Below are positions 62,390 through 64,000 of a DNA stretch of 64,000 bases, piece by piece. Each line of letters opens with the position of its first letter. Positions within the stretch are counted from its first letter, which is position 1. The notes beneath the pieces were generated by a model that saw nothing but the letters and a program-made list of their open reading frames with translations, was not told the origin of the DNA and ran no database searches. This DNA comes from Flavivirga spongiicola (GTDB taxonomy: Bacteria > Bacteroidota > Bacteroidia > Flavobacteriales > Flavobacteriaceae): positions 1,213,001-1,277,000 of the forward strand of contig NZ_JAUOEO010000001.1 in NCBI RefSeq assembly GCF_030540825.1. The letters run 5' to 3'. The position numbers were made by a program, and so were the translations under genes.

Positions 62390-62866
62390 TTAGCTGAGCA
62401 TATAAATGTGTTCTTCTATCTCCTTTTTTCGGGCATTGGCATAATACTTCTCTTTTCCAATAAAAGTAAACCCGCAATTTTTAAGAACCTTTTGCGAACC
62501 TAAGTTATCAAAGGCAACCCGTCCATATAAAGGCCTTCTCTTTGTTTTTGTATTTACAAACAATTCCAAGGCCTTTGTTGCAAAGCCTTGCTTCCAATAT
62601 GGGCGTCCTATCCAATAGGATACATTGGTCTGATCCATCATCTCAAAATGTAAAACCGAACCAATAATGACATCATTTTTAGTAATAGTTTGAATATTAA
62701 CCTTTGGATCGTTAATAAGTTTTGTCCATTTTTTTAAATAGGTAGCTTTATCTGTTGGGTTTTCAGATGTAAAGGCTGCCATATTATTAGCAATGAGATC
62801 ACTTTGGAAGTTAAATAGGACATCCAAATCATTCTCAAGGGTTTTTCTTAGAGCTAACTGTGTCAT
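62390..62866 (-). CDS. GNAT N-acetyltransferase (RimJ/RimL type)
   Basis: The 158-residue protein has the acetyltransferase_3 layout: LRKTLENDLDVLFNFQSD at the N-terminus, VSYWIGRPYWKQGFATKALE around the acetyl-CoA site, and the C-terminal RVAFDNLGSQKVLKNCGFTF, IGKEKYYANARKKEIEEHIY. Typical substrates are protein N-termini or small amines; none can be assigned here. It stands alone, 195 bp from the next gene. Confidence 0.9.
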   Translation of the reverse strand: MTQLALRKTLENDLDVLFNFQSDLIANNMAAFTSENPTDKATYLKKWTKLINDPKVNIQTITKNDVIIGSVLHFEMMDQTNVSYWIGRPYWKQGFATKALELFVNTKTKRRPLYGRVAFDNLGSQKVLKNCGFTFIGKEKYYANARKKEIEEHIYMLS

Positions 62867-63061
62867 AAATATTTAGTTTTATTGTTTGTAAAAACCCATG
62901 CTTGCTTTAATTAATGTGAATAATGGATAAGAAATTCAATGTACTTCTCGATACACCACACCTTGGCGTGGCACTCGAAGCGACACTACGTGGTTTAAAC
63001 ATTATCGCGTTAAATTATACTATCTATTTCAAAATAAAACTACGAAAAAGATGAGTAAATA

Positions 63062-64000
63062 TTACTTAAATCTGTATTTGGCAACAATAGCGGCATGGTC
63101 GCTAGGCCATTCTGAATCGGTATACCCTTTTACATATGCGTCTACACAATTCAAAGCTCCTTTATAGTATATATAATCGATACGGTCTTGCAGGTCTTCA
63201 TGAAAACGAGGAGACCAGGTTAGCCCCAAACTATGTCTCGGAATTGGTGCCATTTCACGAAAAGAGTCTATAAAACCTGCTTCTGCCATTGATGCACTAA
63301 CGGGCCATTTTATAACATAATCATTATGAAATAGTTTCATATTTTCTCCCCAATCTAAATGAGAAGGACTATTAAAATCCCCTCCAATAATAAGCGGTAT
63401 TTTTTCGCCTGAAATAGCCGCCATTTGTAAACTCTTTAAAATATCTTTTATTTCTGAACCTCTGGTTTTATTTTCTTCTGAAAGAATATGGGCAACCGAT
63501 TCTCCAGGATACATTTTAGAAATATCAGGCAGGTAATGAATCCACAATGAAAAAACATCTACCAATTGGGCTCCCATTTTTACACGTACTCCGCCAAAAC
63601 GAAAAGGTTGATATAAATCGTAAGTATCTACAATTGGATATTTTGAATGCACTGATAAATTTGAACTACGATAATAAAACAACGTTCCTAAGGCATCCGA
63701 TATTTTTGGTCCAGACCCATAAGTTTCCTGCATACATACTAGCTCAGCACCCGATTCTTTTATAGCCGTAATCGCTTGTTCAATTCCTTTTTCAACACCA
63801 TTATGACGCGCGCCATGCCATATATTCCAGCTCATTACGGTTAATTTATCTGGAGTATTTTCTAAATAACCTTTATTTTCCTTTGTCTTAATCTTAAACG
63901 TTCCTGTCTTTTCTTCTTTGATACTGAATTGGTTGTTCTCTGAAAACACCATATTATCGGTAAGGTGTTCCTTTGTTAAATTCAGCTCACTTAAACTATA
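63062..64000 (-). CDS. Endonuclease/exonuclease/phosphatase-family protein (5' end outside window)
   Basis: The C-terminal domain has the EEP fold signature: MSWNIWHGARHNG, the metal Glu in VCMQETYG, IIGGDFNSPSH with the catalytic Asp-Asn, and the final SDHAAIVAKYRF. The Met at 63952 is probably not the start: the frame stays open to the window edge (codons reading YSLSELNLTKEHLTDN before it), so at least 16 further residues and perhaps an N-terminal domain are missing. The target, nucleic acid, phosphoinositide or sphingomyelin, cannot be decided. Confidence 0.85.
   Translation of the reverse strand, partial: YSLSELNLTKEHLTDNMVFSENNQFSIKEEKTGTFKIKTKENKGYLENTPDKLTVMSWNIWHGARHNGVEKGIEQAITAIKESGAELVCMQETYGSGPKISDALGTLFYYRSSNLSVHSKYPIVDTYDLYQPFRFGGVRVKMGAQLVDVFSLWIHYLPDISKMYPGESVAHILSEENKTRGSEIKDILKSLQMAAISGEKIPLIIGGDFNSPSHLDWGENMKLFHNDYVIKWPVSASMAEAGFIDSFREMAPIPRHSLGLTWSPRFHEDLQDRIDYIYYKGALNCVDAYVKGYTDSEWPSDHAAIVAKYRFK

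Noticed and set aside
1..64000. tRNA, rRNA, prophage or integrase-bounded island
   Set aside because: No tRNA or rRNA sequence, integrase, or phage structural gene was recognised anywhere in the window.

Overview
The window looks like chromosome of a marine-type member of the Flavobacteriaceae (Bacteroidota). The AT-rich sequence carries SusC/SusD and FecI/FecR genes, a type IX secretion sorting domain, a DUF6520-type small secreted protein, fused CzcA-TolC efflux genes and promoters resembling the Bacteroidota -7 box (TAnnTTTG). No rRNA or tRNA gene was recognised.

Layout. 1-4430 (minus) is a tightly packed oxidative-damage operon: msrB, msrA, a Grx-Grx-thioredoxin reductase fusion, a redoxin, a Grx-GNAT fusion and selO (cut by the window edge). 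4760-9068 holds an HD phosphohydrolase fused to a Pycsar-effector-like membrane domain, a pentapeptide-repeat protein and a large GAF protein. 9356-15957 has a membrane protein, a transaldolase-family enzyme, transketolase and an AONS-type PLP enzyme fused to a GNAT domain. 16490-19783 holds two tandem pairs of paralogues: two 126-residue proteins and two AraC-type regulators with a PAS-like N-terminus. 19801-20096 contains three different heptanucleotide arrays. 20832-23495 is a TonB-dependent-receptor-like outer membrane protein.

23.5-28.9 kb is almost gene-free and dense in repeats. Between 16 and 31 kb there are eight copies of a promoter-like cassette: two tandem 21-bp direct repeats, in seven copies followed after exactly 9 bp by TTTG of a -7-like box. 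Two copies lie 27-30 bp before genes (28937 and the 30654 operon). Five lead into long stem-loops without a nearby gene start, four of them belonging to one sequence family with compensatory changes. This is the strongest candidate here for an undescribed system, perhaps a regulon of the adjacent AraC paralogues; that link is inference.

33154-51377 (minus) is a FecI-FecR / SusC-SusD locus with a thioredoxin-like protein, a zinc metalloprotease and an M16 remnant. It is broken up by an IS4-type element, a FecR relic and repeats. 53041-59713 (minus) is a heavy-metal RND efflux operon with a small His-rich protein upstream. 60462-64000 has an acyltransferase-family membrane protein, a GNAT and an endonuclease/exonuclease/phosphatase protein that runs off the window.

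Small inverted-repeat elements are abundant. Comparison of paralogues or copies lets several insertions be read directly: one interrupts a GIY-YIG gene, one sits between the two araC genes, and two have ends resembling those of the local IS.
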